27,404 bases of DNA, taken from Saccoglossus kowalevskii. Lineage: Eukaryota > Hemichordata > Enteropneusta > Harrimaniidae. A program made the position numbers and the translations under genes. Numbering within the stretch: the stretch's first letter is position 1; the number at the start of each line of letters is the position of its first letter. Of the stretch, positions 26,640 through 27,404 are shown piece by piece. The stretch spans positions 263,258-290,661 of the forward strand of contig NW_003135837.1 in assembly GCF_000003605.2 (NCBI RefSeq), in the 5' to 3' direction. Below the pieces are notes generated by a model. That model saw only the letters and a program-made list of their open reading frames with translations, did no database searches and was not told where the DNA came from.

Positions 26640-27285
26640 CTAATATTTTGAGAACCGAGGAAAATACTTTCACTACAGAAACAAAAAACAAATGCCGTTT
26701 TCGTGATAATTCTTGATTTGTGATAATATTCAGACGACCTTAAGTATTTTTCCGATTTCAGTACCATGAGGACATTACCAATAATAATACGAAGAAAAAG
26801 TAACATATAATCGAATTCCACAGAACTTTCTTGATTTGTATAACCATCAATTTATAGACGAAAAAACACACATTTAAAACAAATACATCTATTATAATTT
26901 TATGGCACTTTGAGAGAAAACAGGTTCTGTCTAATTTAACTTGTTAATACAATACACAGAGGTGAATCTGAGGGGATCAAACAGGGATCTCGTCACCACT
27001 GAGTTTCTACTTCACTGAGAACAATACCATTGCGCAAACGAAGTGCTGAAGCTGACGAATTGTCATAAATATGATCATAACTACTTAGATTGTCAATAAC
27101 AAAAACATTTATTTTAACCAATTTTAAACATGGCATTACAGAAAAATAGTAATCGATCGACGTACTCCGAGTATGTAAATACAATTAAAACTACATTGTA
27201 ATACTGGTTTCTGTGCAAAATATACCGCATCATATTTTACCATATCTCAAAAGTTGTTCAGTAACATATCATATATAGATTTAAA

Positions 27286-27404
27286 GGGTGGCAGTCGTCG
27301 TGTCGCGTCCTGTTCGATATGGGACTCATAGCAACGTATACAACGCGTGTAAAATACATTGTTTATTTATATGAAATACGAACACGCACTGCGCGACGAC
27401 CACC
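27286..27404. repeat. Inverted-repeat element at window edge (partial)
   Basis: GGGTGGCAGTCGTCG (27286-27300) faces CGACGACCACC (27394-27404), whose complement GGTGGTCGTCG matches with a three-base insertion. The block is CpG-rich compared with its surroundings, and the window ends inside or exactly at the second arm. Confidence 0.45.

Larger units (their letters stand above)
25700..27287. other. Upstream non-coding region
   Basis: About 1.6 kb without a supportable exon. It contains a CRE palindrome, two E-box palindromes and a 10-bp-stem hairpin, listed separately. Short minus-strand open frames at 26621-26821 and 26993-27184 have no recognisable protein signature. Confidence 0.6.

Noticed and set aside
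26993-27184. Minus-strand frame ending LRLRNGIVLSEVETQW
   Set aside because: It is isolated, has no recognised domain and no convincing splice partners; I could not support it as an exon.

Overview
This is an animal (metazoan) nuclear genomic window. It has AT-rich introns with canonical GT-AG splicing, short exons far apart, several non-autonomous transposon families, minisatellites and a tRNA-derived SINE. The two recognisable genes have clear animal orthologues. The repeat style (DNA-transposon foldbacks, hairpin-headed ~150 bp arrays) suggests a marine invertebrate, but I cannot name the species. The long open frames here are mostly chance or repeat artefacts; real coding sequence is found only by following splice sites.

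Layout. (1) Minus strand, 1-3559: the 5' part of an ankyrin-repeat gene (first coding exon 3442-3559, second exon from 171 to the window edge), with a 3.3 kb intron holding a ~150 bp-period tandem array and a Harbinger-like MITE. (2) 3560-3912: a compact divergent promoter with three CCAAT-type boxes, including back-to-back inverted copies, followed by a probable non-coding first exon of the next gene. (3) Plus strand, 5590-16824: a complete LARP7 gene (7SK snRNP chaperone) in eight coding exons: La motif, RRM1, a long Lys/Asp-rich linker, C-terminal xRRM and conserved C-terminal HIRF tail. The linker exon carries a one-base frame break. Its introns hold a 918 bp TIR element with 7 bp target duplication, a foldback element, a Helentron/HINE-like element, a 1.7 kb 22-bp minisatellite starting at a splice donor, a 15-bp minisatellite, and two opposite copies of a ~400 bp foldback repeat. 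(4) Minus strand, 24661-19668: a complete CDK1 gene (302 codons plus stop, seven coding exons), converging on LARP7. A probable 5' UTR exon and a CCAAT/CHR-type promoter lie near 25535-25665. (5) 25700-27404: non-coding upstream DNA with one perfect CRE, two identical E-box palindromes, a stable hairpin and, at the very edge, part of an inverted-repeat element.

How the genes relate. LARP7 is part of the 7SK particle that restrains the CDK9/cyclin T elongation kinase (P-TEFb). CDK1 is the mitotic kinase. They sit tail to tail and share no promoter, so I infer no joint regulation; LARP7 and the ankyrin gene do share a divergent promoter. I found no undescribed enzyme system. The most unusual signals are structural: the two hairpin-headed ~150 bp arrays of common design, the donor-derived minisatellite, the inverted foldback pair flanking LARP7 exons 6-8, a duplication of the LARP7 C-terminal codons into its 3' UTR, and the frame break.
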